From positions 1 to 64,000 of the forward strand of contig CAUFMG010000007.1 of the NCBI GenBank assembly GCA_959026725.1: a stretch of DNA of 64,000 bases, given 5' to 3'. The position numbers and the translations under genes are program-made. The number at the start of each line of letters is the position of its first letter. Within the stretch, counting starts at the first letter, position 1. The DNA comes from an uncultured Collinsella sp. (GTDB lineage Bacteria; Actinomycetota; Coriobacteriia; Coriobacteriales; Coriobacteriaceae). Under the pieces are notes generated by a model. That model was not told where the DNA came from. It saw only the letters and a list, made by a program, of their open reading frames with translations, and ran no database searches. Shown here in pieces: positions 30,210 to 39,326 of the stretch.

Positions 30210-32864
30210 GTGGCTGTTTCCTACAAGGGTCTTGTTATCAAGTTCGGCGGCGACACGACGGGTCTTCAAGATGCGCTGAAATCCGTTCAGAAGCAAGCGC
30301 GCAACGCCCAAAGCAACCTTCGGGACGTGAACAGAGAGCTGAAATTCGACCCAAGCAACGCCGATCTTCTTGAGCTTAAGATGAATGCCCTCAACAAGTC
30401 TGTTGAGGAAACAAAGAAGCAGCTTGACATGTATAAGCAGGCTCTTCAGCAACTTGAAAGCAAGAAGCAGAGCGGCGCTAAGCTCACGGCTCAGGAAGAA
30501 GCGCAGTACGACAGCCTTAAGCTCGCGATAGTGAGGTGCGAGCGCCAGCTTGACAGCTACGGCACCGAGCTTGCGGACACCGCGCGTCAGGCCGAAGGCT
30601 CAAAGACGGCCATTGGCAAGCTCGGTCAGGCTATCGAGGACAACGCCGACAGCATATCTAGCGCCGGTTCCAAGGTTTCGAGCGCGGGCACCGCCATATC
30701 CGGCGGGGTTGTCGGCGCGGCAACGGCGCTGACCGGGCTTGCGGCGAGCCAAGAGGAAGCCATACAGCAGAGCGGCCAGCTCGAAACCGCGTGGGTGAGC
30801 GCTGGCGGAACAGCCGAGCAGGCTTCGTCAACCTACGCCATGTTCTACCGCATCCTTGGGCAGAGCGACACGGCAACCGAGGCTTCGCAGAACCTCGCGC
30901 GCCTGACCACCAACGAGCAGGAATTGCAGCAGTGGACGAATATTGCGGCTGGCGCTTACGCCACGTTCGGCGACGCTCTGCCACTTGAAAACCTCGCGGA
31001 AGCCGCGCAGGAGACGGCGCACACCGGCACGGTCACGGGCGGTCTTGCCGACGCGCTCAACTGGTCTACGGCATCCGCCGAGCAATGGAGCGCCGCGCTT
31101 TCCGGGCACTCTTCGGCGCAGGCTGCCTTCAATCAGGCGGTCGCAGAAGGCCAGACGAAGGAAGACGCGTTCAACGCCGCGCTCGCGGCGTGCGGCAGCG
31201 AGCAGGAGCGTTCGCAGCTCATCACCGAGACGCTTACCGGGCTTTACGCGGACGCGGGGCGGCAGTACCAAGAGACGAACAAAGACCTTCTCGCTTCGCG
31301 CGACGCGCAGAACGAGATGAACCAGAGCATGCAGGAACTCGGCGAAGCGGCCTTGCCCGTCAAGACCGCCGTTACCGAGATCGGCACGAGCCTTCTTAAC
31401 ACGCTCGCGCCCGCGCTCGAAGCCGTCACGGGCTGGTACAAGAACCTGTCGCCAGAGCAGCAGACGCTTGTTAACAACCTCGCTCTAGGAGCCGTCGCCT
31501 TCGGCGGCGTGACAACCGCCATTGGTAAGACGATGGAGGCCGCAGAGGGCGTGGGAAGCGCCTTCAAGACCGCTGGCGAGCTTTGGGGCGGCGCTAAGAA
31601 GCTCATGGGCGATACGGGCTTTCTAAGCAAGATCGGAACCGGCTTCTCTAACATCGTCACCAAGGCGGGCGGTCTTGGAAGCATGCTCACCGGCACGCTC
31701 TCTAGCGGCTGGACGGGATTTACCGGGCTTATCGCCGCGCATCCTATCGGCCTTGGCGTTGCCGCCGTGTCCGCCGCCGTCGCTGGCCTTACGTGGTTCT
31801 TCACGCAGACCGAGGCCGGTAAGCAGATGTGGTCTGACTTCACCGGCTGGATTTCGGAGAAGTGGCAAGCCGTGCAGGATTTCTTCGCTGGCGTGCCTGA
31901 GTTCTGGGGCGGAATCTGGGAGCAGGTCAGCACCGGCGTTTCGGATTTCTGCACCGGCGTTGGCGAGAAGTGGGAGCAGTTGAAGCAAGGCGCTTCCGAC
32001 ACTTGGGAGAACATCAAAACCGGCGCTTCGAACGCTTGGAATGATCTTAAAACCAACGTCGGGAACCTCGCACAAGGCGCGGTCGATACCGTGTCTAACT
32101 GGTGGAACAACCTAACCGGCAACACCGATTCGGCCTTTGGGCAAATCGCTTCCACGGTGCAGAACGACATGAACACCGCGAAGACCGTTGGCAGCTCAGC
32201 GGCTGGCGCTCTGCAAGCCGCAATGAACGGCGACTGGGAGACTGCGAAGAGCCAAGCGGCAAACGCCTTCAACGCGATTAAAGACAACATCGGCTCGAAG
32301 CTTGACGCTGCCGAGAGCACGGCGGTTAGCATCGCCGACCGCATCGGCGACAAGCTGGGATTCCCCGGCCTTGGCTCGAAGGTGCAGGGCGTGTTCAACA
32401 GCATTCGGGGCTTCATAGAGAACCCTATCGAAAGCGCATGGAACGCGATTTCGAGCATTCCGCAGAAGATCATGAACGCCTTCGGCGGAATCAAGATAAG
32501 CATTCCGAAGCCAAAGCTTCCGCACTTCAACGTCAGCTGGAACGAGTTTGGCCCGATTTCGCTACCGAGCGTGAGCATCAGTTGGTACGCGCGCGGCGGC
32601 TACTTCGATGAGCCTTCAATCGTCGGCGTTGGCGAAGCTGGCGGCGAGTTCATCGCGCCTGAGAAGCAGTTGCAAGGCTTCATCGAAACATCGGTAAACC
32701 GCGCCTTCTCGCGGTTCGCCGACGCGCCGAGCCAGCCCGTTAACGTCGCCGTGACGGTTTACGCCACGGTCGCTGACGGAGTGGACGCATACGAGACAGG
32801 CCAGCAGATCGGCGCTGGCATCGCAAGCAAGCTGAAGCAAAGGGGGGTGCCAGTTGCAACTTAG
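30210..32864 (+). CDS. Tape measure protein
   Basis: An 884-residue tape measure. The N-terminus is coiled coil (LQDALKSVQKQARNAQSNLR; KSVEETKKQLDMYKQALQQL), hydrophobic helices lie in the middle (IAAHPIGLGVAAVSAAVAGL) and Trp-rich repeats at 600-700 (WSDFTGWISEKW, WEQLKQGASDTW, WNDLKTNV). The C-terminus carries YARGGYFDEPSIVGVGEAGG, the usual TMP tail. Its length sets a tail of roughly 130 nm by the rule of thumb of 1.5 A per residue. GTG start behind AGAGGGGTGA. Confidence 0.92.
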   Translation: MAVSYKGLVIKFGGDTTGLQDALKSVQKQARNAQSNLRDVNRELKFDPSNADLLELKMNALNKSVEETKKQLDMYKQALQQLESKKQSGAKLTAQEEAQYDSLKLAIVRCERQLDSYGTELADTARQAEGSKTAIGKLGQAIEDNADSISSAGSKVSSAGTAISGGVVGAATALTGLAASQEEAIQQSGQLETAWVSAGGTAEQASSTYAMFYRILGQSDTATEASQNLARLTTNEQELQQWTNIAAGAYATFGDALPLENLAEAAQETAHTGTVTGGLADALNWSTASAEQWSAALSGHSSAQAAFNQAVAEGQTKEDAFNAALAACGSEQERSQLITETLTGLYADAGRQYQETNKDLLASRDAQNEMNQSMQELGEAALPVKTAVTEIGTSLLNTLAPALEAVTGWYKNLSPEQQTLVNNLALGAVAFGGVTTAIGKTMEAAEGVGSAFKTAGELWGGAKKLMGDTGFLSKIGTGFSNIVTKAGGLGSMLTGTLSSGWTGFTGLIAAHPIGLGVAAVSAAVAGLTWFFTQTEAGKQMWSDFTGWISEKWQAVQDFFAGVPEFWGGIWEQVSTGVSDFCTGVGEKWEQLKQGASDTWENIKTGASNAWNDLKTNVGNLAQGAVDTVSNWWNNLTGNTDSAFGQIASTVQNDMNTAKTVGSSAAGALQAAMNGDWETAKSQAANAFNAIKDNIGSKLDAAESTAVSIADRIGDKLGFPGLGSKVQGVFNSIRGFIENPIESAWNAISSIPQKIMNAFGGIKISIPKPKLPHFNVSWNEFGPISLPSVSISWYARGGYFDEPSIVGVGEAGGEFIAPEKQLQGFIETSVNRAFSRFADAPSQPVNVAVTVYATVADGVDAYETGQQIGAGIASKLKQRGVPVAT

Positions 32865-33591
32865 ACGGACTAGGAACCAGCACGACCGAATCATCTTCAA
32901 CGGCACCGACCTATCGAAGCTGGTTTACTGCAAGGTGCGCCGCCCCATCATGGCGACCGTCAACGCGACGTTCGAGAGCGTGCCGGGGCGGCACGGCGAG
33001 GTTTTCAAGAGCGCCTACCGTGGCGGCTACGACCTCCCCGTTGAGATTTGGCTTAGGACTGAAGACCGCCGCGAGGTCGCGGAGATGCGGCACAAGCTCG
33101 CGGCGGCTCTCTGGACTGAAGAACCCGCGCCGCTCTACCTTCCCGATGACCCGACGCGCTACCTGCTCGCAATCGTGAGCGGCAGCACCGACCTAGACGA
33201 GATCACGGACGATTGCCCGACAACCACCGTGACTTTCCATGTCGGCGACCCCGACTATTACGGGCAGAAGCGCCGCATGGAGGTTTCGGCGGGCAACGTC
33301 TACGTAAACGCTGGCGGCAACCGCCCCGCTTACCTGAAGGTCACGGCGAAGCCCTCCGCTGGCAGCGCGTGGCGGATTACGAACGTCGATACCGGCGAGT
33401 TCGTGGCTATCAACACCGCGCTCACGTCTTCAAGCACCATCAGGCTTGACATGGCGACCGAGCACGCGACGGTTAACAACCAGACCGCGCCGGTAACGAT
33501 TGATTCGGATTACTTCGAAATCAACGGGCGGTGCCACCTGAACATCACCAGCGGCACGGCGGTACTAGAGTGGGTGGAACGATGGCTTTAA
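32854..33591 (+). CDS. Distal tail protein (Dit-like)
   Basis: A 245-residue protein following the tape measure. IIFNGTDLSKLVYCKVRRPI and GRHGEVFKSAYRGGYDLPVE followed by a beta-rich C-terminal galectin-like part fit siphophage Dit (sipho_tail). TTG at 32854 lies inside the last codons of the tape measure gene behind AAGGGGGGTG. It forms the hub of the baseplate. Confidence 0.8.
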   Translation: MQLRRTRNQHDRIIFNGTDLSKLVYCKVRRPIMATVNATFESVPGRHGEVFKSAYRGGYDLPVEIWLRTEDRREVAEMRHKLAAALWTEEPAPLYLPDDPTRYLLAIVSGSTDLDEITDDCPTTTVTFHVGDPDYYGQKRRMEVSAGNVYVNAGGNRPAYLKVTAKPSAGSAWRITNVDTGEFVAINTALTSSSTIRLDMATEHATVNNQTAPVTIDSDYFEINGRCHLNITSGTAVLEWVERWL

Positions 33592-36143
33592 TTAGACGCA
33601 TAGGCTTCACCCGTTTCAGCCGTTGGGGCGACAATCTGGGGCGGCTCACGGTGAGCGCCGCAACGCACACCGACGCGCTGGACGGAACCGACGAGCTGGG
33701 CATCACGTGCGCCGAAGACCTCGTGAAGGGCGACCGCATAGTTTGGATTGACCTTCAGGGCACGTGTCACGAACACATCGTTGACACCATCGACAGGGTA
33801 CACGACGATGACGGCGCGCCTGAAACGCAAGCCATCTGCATCAACTCGGTGAACGAGACGTGGGATGACTGGCTGGACGATAAGCGGCCTTCCGGCAGCG
33901 TCGCGGTCGCCCTCGCGTCAATCCTCGCAGACACGCGCTGGGAGGTTGGCACGTGCGATCAGGGCGGCAGCGCTTCGCGCACCTTCTACCATGAGAGCGT
34001 GCGTGAGGGATTGGCCGGAATCATCGAGACGTGGGGCGGCGAGCTTGAAACTCTTATCGTCCACGACGGCGCGAGCATCGTTAGCCGCCGCGTGGGCGTG
34101 CGCGCCAAGCGCGGCAACCAGAGTAGCGCTAAGCGGTTCACGTGGACTAAAGACCTCGTTTCCGTCAAGCGCTCCGTTGCGAGCGACAACCCGAAAACTC
34201 GCGTCTACGGTTACGGCAAGGGCGTTGAGACTGAGGGCGGCGGCTACGGTCGCCGTCTCACTTTCGGCGACATTAACAACGGCAAAGACTACGTGGAGGA
34301 TGCCGAAGCTACTACCGTTTGGGGACACCCTGACGGCGAGGGCGGCATTCTGCCCGCCGTTGCGTCATACGTCAACGAGCAGTGCGAGGACGCGGCGCAG
34401 CTCTTGCAGGAAACGAAAGACTACCTAGAGCAAGTGAAGGAGCCGAAAGTAACCTACACCGCTTCGGTTATCGACCTTTACGCATTCGGGCGCTCATGGG
34501 AGGGCGTGGGCGTGGGCGATGACGTTGCGATCATCGACAAGGGCTTTTCTGCCGAAGGCGTGCGCCTTCATGGCCGCGTGTCTCAGATTGAGCGCGACTT
34601 GCTCACCGGCGACGCGACCGTGACGTTCGGCACGCTTACGGACACGATGGCCGACATGTGGCAGAGCGTCAACAACGCCCTGAAGAGCAACAGCCAGCAA
34701 AACGCGCTCTACGACGCTGCGGCTGGCACGTCGGTATCGTGGCTAATTCAGCTTCAGCAGGCGCTCAACGCTCAGTTCAACGCGGTTGGCACCTACCATG
34801 TCGAGACGTTCGAGCTGGGCGAGATTTGGAGCAACGTACCGCTGAACCCCGAAACGGGTTTGCCGGTCAAGTCAACCGCCGACATGTGGGCTATCAACGT
34901 CAACGGTCGCGGTCAGCGGTTGGCTGCTGGCCTTACGTCAGACGGTCAATGGGATTGGCGAACGTTCTTCACGGGTGGCATGGTTACTGCCGACGTTATC
35001 AACGCTGGAACCATGAAGGCCGACCGCGTGCGCGCCGGTCTGCTGACCGACGAGAAGGGAAACAACTTCTGGGACTTGACCAGCGGCGAGTTCTCGCTTT
35101 CCGCTGGCGCGAAACTGGGCGACACGAGCGTTGAAGACCTTTTCACCGGGCTTGACGAACTCGATAAGACGATGGACGGCATAGCCGAAGACGGCATCAT
35201 AACGGAAGCCGAGCACGCGGCGGTGTCTAAGATCATGCAGACCGTCGAGAAGGAGCGCGTAGACCTCGAAAACGAGTACGAAAGCCTATACAACAGCGAA
35301 TACCTCAACTACCAATTCAAGCAAGTTCTCAGAACTCAGTACGAAGCGGTGTTTAGTGTCAACGGCACGCATGCGAAGCTAGAACTGCGCATCCAAAACG
35401 TGCTTGGGACAACGACGGCTGAAGAGCTGTCGGACGCTATGCAGCTCTACGAAATCGCATACAGCGACTATTCAGATACCATCAAGACGTACAACTCAGC
35501 AGCCCGTCAGGCGAAGAGCATTATTGAGCAGGCGCAAGCGCAAGACAAGGTGGACGAGCTGGACGATTCCCTCACGCAACGTGAGGTTTTCAACCGGCTG
35601 ACGAACAACGGCGCTACGCAGGGAATCTACCTAAGCGGCGGTCTGCTCTATATCAACGCTACCTACATCGAGACCGGCACGATCAGCGACCGTCTGGGGC
35701 GTAACACGTGGAACCTGAGCACGGGAAAGCTCACGACTAACTACATGACCGCGAACAACATAAACGCAAGCGGAACGTTCGAATGCGGTACGGTGTCGAA
35801 CCTTCTTCGCATTGTCAGCGGTGCTATCTACGGGTATGAGAACAGCACGCAGATAGGAAAGATTGACTTCTCCGCCCACTCGTACAACATTGACGATCCG
35901 TCAATCAAGTATCGCGGCATTCAGATTACGGCAGAAGGAACGGTGCGCATCAGTTCGCCGCAGATTTCGACTGCCGTATCAAGCAATCAGAGTACGACAG
36001 CGACCATCTGCACAACGAAAGATTCGAGTGTCACGTACATTAGCGAGATTAGAGATGACGGAGACGGAACAATTTCTTGGTCTTGGAAAACGCGATCCAT
36101 CAACTTCAAGAACGGGTTATGCACATACTGCGGACTGGACTAG
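33582..36143 (+). CDS. Tail-associated protein (Tal/prophage tail endopeptidase type)
   Basis: An 853-residue tail-tip protein. The first 370 residues follow the gp27-like hub fold of Prophage_tail/Tal proteins (GITCAEDLVKGDRIVWIDLQ; REGLAGIIETWGGELE; VGVGDDVAIIDKGFSAEG). A coiled coil lies near 520-680 (IMQTVEKERVDLENEYESLY, IEQAQAQDKVDELDDSL) and a beta-rich, Gly/Ser/Thr-rich end follows, ICTTKDSSVTYISEIRDDG. No clear peptidase motif is visible. The ATG overlaps the Dit end. Confidence 0.82.
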   Translation: MALIRRIGFTRFSRWGDNLGRLTVSAATHTDALDGTDELGITCAEDLVKGDRIVWIDLQGTCHEHIVDTIDRVHDDDGAPETQAICINSVNETWDDWLDDKRPSGSVAVALASILADTRWEVGTCDQGGSASRTFYHESVREGLAGIIETWGGELETLIVHDGASIVSRRVGVRAKRGNQSSAKRFTWTKDLVSVKRSVASDNPKTRVYGYGKGVETEGGGYGRRLTFGDINNGKDYVEDAEATTVWGHPDGEGGILPAVASYVNEQCEDAAQLLQETKDYLEQVKEPKVTYTASVIDLYAFGRSWEGVGVGDDVAIIDKGFSAEGVRLHGRVSQIERDLLTGDATVTFGTLTDTMADMWQSVNNALKSNSQQNALYDAAAGTSVSWLIQLQQALNAQFNAVGTYHVETFELGEIWSNVPLNPETGLPVKSTADMWAINVNGRGQRLAAGLTSDGQWDWRTFFTGGMVTADVINAGTMKADRVRAGLLTDEKGNNFWDLTSGEFSLSAGAKLGDTSVEDLFTGLDELDKTMDGIAEDGIITEAEHAAVSKIMQTVEKERVDLENEYESLYNSEYLNYQFKQVLRTQYEAVFSVNGTHAKLELRIQNVLGTTTAEELSDAMQLYEIAYSDYSDTIKTYNSAARQAKSIIEQAQAQDKVDELDDSLTQREVFNRLTNNGATQGIYLSGGLLYINATYIETGTISDRLGRNTWNLSTGKLTTNYMTANNINASGTFECGTVSNLLRIVSGAIYGYENSTQIGKIDFSAHSYNIDDPSIKYRGIQITAEGTVRISSPQISTAVSSNQSTTATICTTKDSSVTYISEIRDDGDGTISWSWKTRSINFKNGLCTYCGLD

Positions 36144-36154
36144 GGAGGTATTTC

Positions 36155-36556
36155 ATGGCGACTATTTATTACGTTGCTCACGACCCGCTAAGCAACTCGG
36201 AAGCAGTCATTACTGAGTACGACAGCGAGCTTCTTAAGAAAGCCGCTGAGGGCGGAATTGTATTCATCGCCGTTGACGATGATGGAAGCCGTTCCATCGT
36301 TCCCGTTGACGACGTAAAGGAGCCTGAGAACCGCGAAGGCTCGTTCACCATCGTTCAGCCCATATACGTCGATGACAGGGTTAGAGCTGTCGTTGACGTA
36401 TTCGATGCTCTGGCCGCGAGCGTGCCAGCCGTCGCCGCGAGTGCGGACGTGCAGCCCGTGTCTAGCAAGGCGCGGTCTGCTATGAGCTTCGCCGAAGCGC
36501 TCGAAGCCCTCCGCGCACTCGCCTACGGAACCGGCGAGGAAGGCGGCGCGCAATGA
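36155..36556 (+). CDS. Hypothetical tail-region protein
   Basis: A 133-residue acidic protein, MATIYYVAHDPLSNSEAVIT at its start, a beta-rich middle, and a helical C-terminus. It lies between the tail-tip protein and the BppU-like protein and overlaps the latter by ATGA, so it is likely a baseplate or assembly factor. I do not recognise the family. TAGGGAGG precedes the ATG. Confidence 0.55.
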   Translation: MATIYYVAHDPLSNSEAVITEYDSELLKKAAEGGIVFIAVDDDGSRSIVPVDDVKEPENREGSFTIVQPIYVDDRVRAVVDVFDALAASVPAVAASADVQPVSSKARSAMSFAEALEALRALAYGTGEEGGAQ

Positions 36557-37554
36557 GCAACACGCGGACGCTTGAACTCGATATCTCGAAGGAGGGAGCG
36601 GGAACTTGTATTAAGGTGGGTCAGGGCGACGATGGCGGAACGACCATCAACGCGCTTATCTACGACAACGGAGCCGAGTTCTCGCTTTCGGGCGCTACGG
36701 TGTGGCTCGTGGCGCTTCTGCCGAACAAGCGCAACTACTATCGCGGGCAATGCTCAGTCAGCGGCAACGCCGCCACGATCACGGTTGACGAATCCAAGCT
36801 TTGCAGCGTCCCCGGCTACACCGACGAAGCCTACTTCACGATAACGAAGGGCGGAAACACCTACTCAACGGAGCGGTTCGCTATCGAAATCCTGCGCAGC
36901 GCTCTTGACGGGCAGCAGCCCGCGCAGAACTGGGACGATGCCGTTCAAGACCTCATCGACCGTGGCAATCAGGCCGTAAGCTCAGCCAACAGCGCGGCCA
37001 GCGCGGCGAACAGCGCCGCGAGCAAGGCGAACTCGGCTTCTACGAGCGCGACCAACGCCGCGAAGGCTGCAAACGATGCCGCAGCGTCGGCGACAAGCGC
37101 AGCTTCGGAGGCGAACACCGCCAAGCAGAACGCCGACGCTGCAACCACGGCTGCGAACAACGCGGCATCAGCCGCCAACACCGCCAAGCAGAACGCCGAC
37201 GCGGCAACATCCAACGCCAACGCCGCCGCGAGCGCGGCGAACACTGCCGCTTCAAGTGCCAACGCCGCCGCTGCTGCGGCAAACGGCGCGGCGGAGGATG
37301 CCACCGCCGCTGCGCAGAACGCGCTTAACATCGCAAACTCTATCGCTTCTATCGAGCCGCCCTCAGATGACGAGGTGCAAGAGCTGCGCGAAGAGAACGC
37401 GACGCTTGCGACGGCGCTTGTGGAGCTACAGGACGGCTACATAGTTCTTGGCGAAACTGCGTACATGCCCACCAACAGACGCACTGCACTTTCTAGCGAG
37501 ACCGTAACCGTCGCTCAGGCGAACGTGAGCGGCGAGACGGCGACGCTCAACTAA
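36553..37554 (+). CDS. BppU-like baseplate protein with Ala-rich coiled-coil stalk
   Basis: A 333-residue protein. The first 110 residues look like the BppU N-terminal domain (LELDISKEGAGTCIKVGQGD, DEAYFTITKGGNTYSTERFA). Residues 140-260 are an Ala/Asn/Ser repeat (ANTAKQNADAATTAANNAAS and variants), probably a trimeric coiled coil that holds the receptor-binding protein. A second helix (DDEVQELREENATLATAL) and a short beta tip follow. It lies directly before the DGR target gene and so probably carries it. Confidence 0.78.
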   Translation: MSNTRTLELDISKEGAGTCIKVGQGDDGGTTINALIYDNGAEFSLSGATVWLVALLPNKRNYYRGQCSVSGNAATITVDESKLCSVPGYTDEAYFTITKGGNTYSTERFAIEILRSALDGQQPAQNWDDAVQDLIDRGNQAVSSANSAASAANSAASKANSASTSATNAAKAANDAAASATSAASEANTAKQNADAATTAANNAASAANTAKQNADAATSNANAAASAANTAASSANAAAAAANGAAEDATAAAQNALNIANSIASIEPPSDDEVQELREENATLATALVELQDGYIVLGETAYMPTNRRTALSSETVTVAQANVSGETATLN

Positions 37555-37569
37555 GGAAGGAGAAAAGCA

Positions 37570-38472
37570 ATGGCCGACTTGTCGAAGTTCTCTATCGGCG
37601 GAACCGCCTACAATCTGAAGGATTCTTCTGCGCGCAACACGGCGAACGCCGTAACGACTGCCGAGGAATACGACCGGCAGCACATCATCAACGCATACGG
37701 CGGTCGCTCGCTCGCTTCGGTCTTCGCAAGCGAGATCGGGAGCACCGACGTTTACACATGGCTTCGGAACCGCGCTCGAAGCGCCAACTTCGCCGGTCTT
37801 CGTATCGGCGATTACATCGACGTTCCCATCACGGCGGGCGCTAACGTGCCGTCGCAGACGGTGCGCTACCGCATCGGCGCTATCGACCACTATTACCAGT
37901 GCGGCGACACAGCGAAGGGGCACCATATCGTCATGGTGCCGCTCGCGCCCGTGAGCGTCACCGGAGACAAGGCATCAAACACCAGCTACCTTCAGTGGCG
38001 AGATACGAACGACAACAACGGTACCGCCGAGGAAAAGCACCCTTACTTGGTTTCGAAGCTGCACGACTGGGAAATCAACGACTTCCTGCCAGCGCTGCCG
38101 ACCGCGCTTCAGAACGCGATCATGGCGCAGCGCGTGCTTCTCGAAGAGCGCTATTCTTCGAGCGAAAAGCTCACCGAATCGAGCGGTTGGAGCTGGGCGG
38201 ATTTGGGCAAGGTCTGGTCGCCCTCAGAGATGGAGGTTTACGGCTGTCCGGTATGGGGCACCAAGGGCTACTCTGTCGGCTTCGATAGCCAGTTCCCCAT
38301 CTTCAGCGATACGGCAAGCCGCATCGCGGGCGGTCGCGTCAATTGGTGGCTGCGGTCTGTCATGGGTGGTTCTTCGTCCACCGCGTGCGATGTCTCCCTC
38401 GACGGCTATGCCCGCGACACCGCGCCGACGTACGACTGGATGCGCCCGCTGCCGTGCTTCCTCATAGGCTGA
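37570..38472 (+). CDS. DGR-diversified tail-tip (receptor-binding) protein
   Basis: A 300-residue protein ending in the DGR variable repeat. The N-terminal 20 residues (ADLSKFSIGGTAYNLKDSSA) are a tail-attachment motif; the rest resembles the DUF6273/C-type-lectin-like fold, with RVNWWLRSVMGGSSSTACD as the conserved scaffold before the variable loop. Compared with the template, 11 residues differ: 271, 274, 276, 277, 278, 280, 282, 283, 284, 288 and 291. The gene follows a BppU-like stalk protein and precedes Avd, so it very likely binds the host surface and is retargeted by mutagenic homing. AAGGAAGGAG precedes the ATG. Confidence 0.9.
   Translation: MADLSKFSIGGTAYNLKDSSARNTANAVTTAEEYDRQHIINAYGGRSLASVFASEIGSTDVYTWLRNRARSANFAGLRIGDYIDVPITAGANVPSQTVRYRIGAIDHYYQCGDTAKGHHIVMVPLAPVSVTGDKASNTSYLQWRDTNDNNGTAEEKHPYLVSKLHDWEINDFLPALPTALQNAIMAQRVLLEERYSSSEKLTESSGWSWADLGKVWSPSEMEVYGCPVWGTKGYSVGFDSQFPIFSDTASRIAGGRVNWWLRSVMGGSSSTACDVSLDGYARDTAPTYDWMRPLPCFLIG
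38333..38456 (+). repeat. DGR variable repeat (VR)
   Basis: 124 bp at the 3' end of the target gene, aligned without gaps to 38987-39110. There are 14 mismatches; all correspond to A in the template (A to C, G or T). The first 47 bp and the last 14 bp (CGCCCGCTGCCGTG) are identical; the GC-rich end fits the initiation of mutagenic homing site. Confidence 0.95.
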
Positions 38473-38494
38473 TAAGCCGTACACAGTACCGCGC

Positions 38495-38519
38495 TGGCGC
38501 ATGCCTTGCGCATGCGCCA
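38495..38519 (+). other. Hairpin downstream of VR
   Basis: TGGCGCATGC, loop CTTGC, GCATGCGCCA: a perfect 10-bp stem 38 bp after the VR and 22 bp after the target stop. No T-run follows, so it is not a terminator. DGRs such as that of Bordetella phage BPP-1 use a DNA hairpin/cruciform after the VR to promote retrohoming; this one may act likewise, though it lies further away. Confidence 0.5.
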
Positions 38520-38547
38520 ACCGTCGCAGATTAGGAGGTGCCGCGAA

Positions 38548-38958
38548 GTGAGCGGCGTATACATGCGCAACCGCAACCTAAGCTCTTTCGAGTATTTCAA
38601 CACGGCGGTTGCGATCAGAAACGACGTGACGCGCCTTGTAACGTCGCGCGACGTTCCGAAATCCTACCGCTTCATCTTCGCGGTGCCTATGGCAGAGACG
38701 GCGCGAAGCGTTGTCTTCAATCTGGTTAAGGCCGACGCATTCTATCCGAACACGGCGCGCAACGTCGATGAGCGGAAGCGCTACATGACGCTTGCGCTGG
38801 CAGATCTAAACCAGCTCTACCAAGACATGCAAAGCCTTCTGACTATGGGGCTTCCCATCAAGGCCGCGCGGCTCGAAGGAATCCTAGACCGAATCGACAG
38901 CGACATTAAGCTGATAAAGGGCGCTCGCGCTGGCGTGAAACTCATAGGAAAGGGGTAA
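38548..38958 (+). CDS. avd: DGR accessory variability determinant (Avd-like)
   Basis: A 136-residue, helical, basic protein, matching a four-helix bundle: SSFEYFNTAVAIRNDVTRLV, AETARSVVFNLVKADAF, ERKRYMTLALADLNQLYQDM, KAARLEGILDRIDSDIKLIK. Avd forms a pentameric barrel that binds nucleic acid and the reverse transcriptase. GTG at 38548 lies seven nt after GGAGGTG. It lies between the target gene and the template repeat, the classic DGR position. Confidence 0.88.
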   Translation: MSGVYMRNRNLSSFEYFNTAVAIRNDVTRLVTSRDVPKSYRFIFAVPMAETARSVVFNLVKADAFYPNTARNVDERKRYMTLALADLNQLYQDMQSLLTMGLPIKAARLEGILDRIDSDIKLIKGARAGVKLIGKG

Positions 38959-38986
38959 AATGTTCGCGAGTTGTCCCTTGGAAATC

Positions 38987-39110
38987 GTCGCGTCAATTGG
39001 TGGCTGCGGTCTGTCATGGGTGGTTCTTCGTCCAACGCGTGCAATGTCAACAACAACGGCAATGCCAACAACAACGCGCCGACGAACGACTGGATACGCC
39101 CGCTGCCGTG
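38987..39110 (+). ncRNA. DGR template repeat (TR) RNA region
   Basis: 124 bp, 28 bp after the avd stop, in noncoding sequence. It holds 27 adenines; in the frame of the target it reads eight AAC and three AAT codons, the codons best suited to A mutagenesis, as AAN can turn into 15 residues without a stop. It ends in TGA where the target reads TGC. The transcript, extending into the 216-bp gap before the reverse transcriptase, serves as the template for cDNA. Confidence 0.93.
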
Positions 39111-39326
39111 ATTCCCAAGCTTTGCCAGACCACGCGGCCGTAAGCGCCGCGCGCCGTGCATTTGAGGAAGGAAGGGGCGACCATCGGGCATGCGCCCGTA
39201 AATATGCACCCCGCGACGGTTGCCGTTCGCTGCTTGCATGGCGCGGTTCTCGGCTTCCGACCGCGTTTCATGGTCAACCGTCAAGCGGCTGCTGGATGCC
39301 GACTGCAAGCCGCGCGGGGTGCCCTC

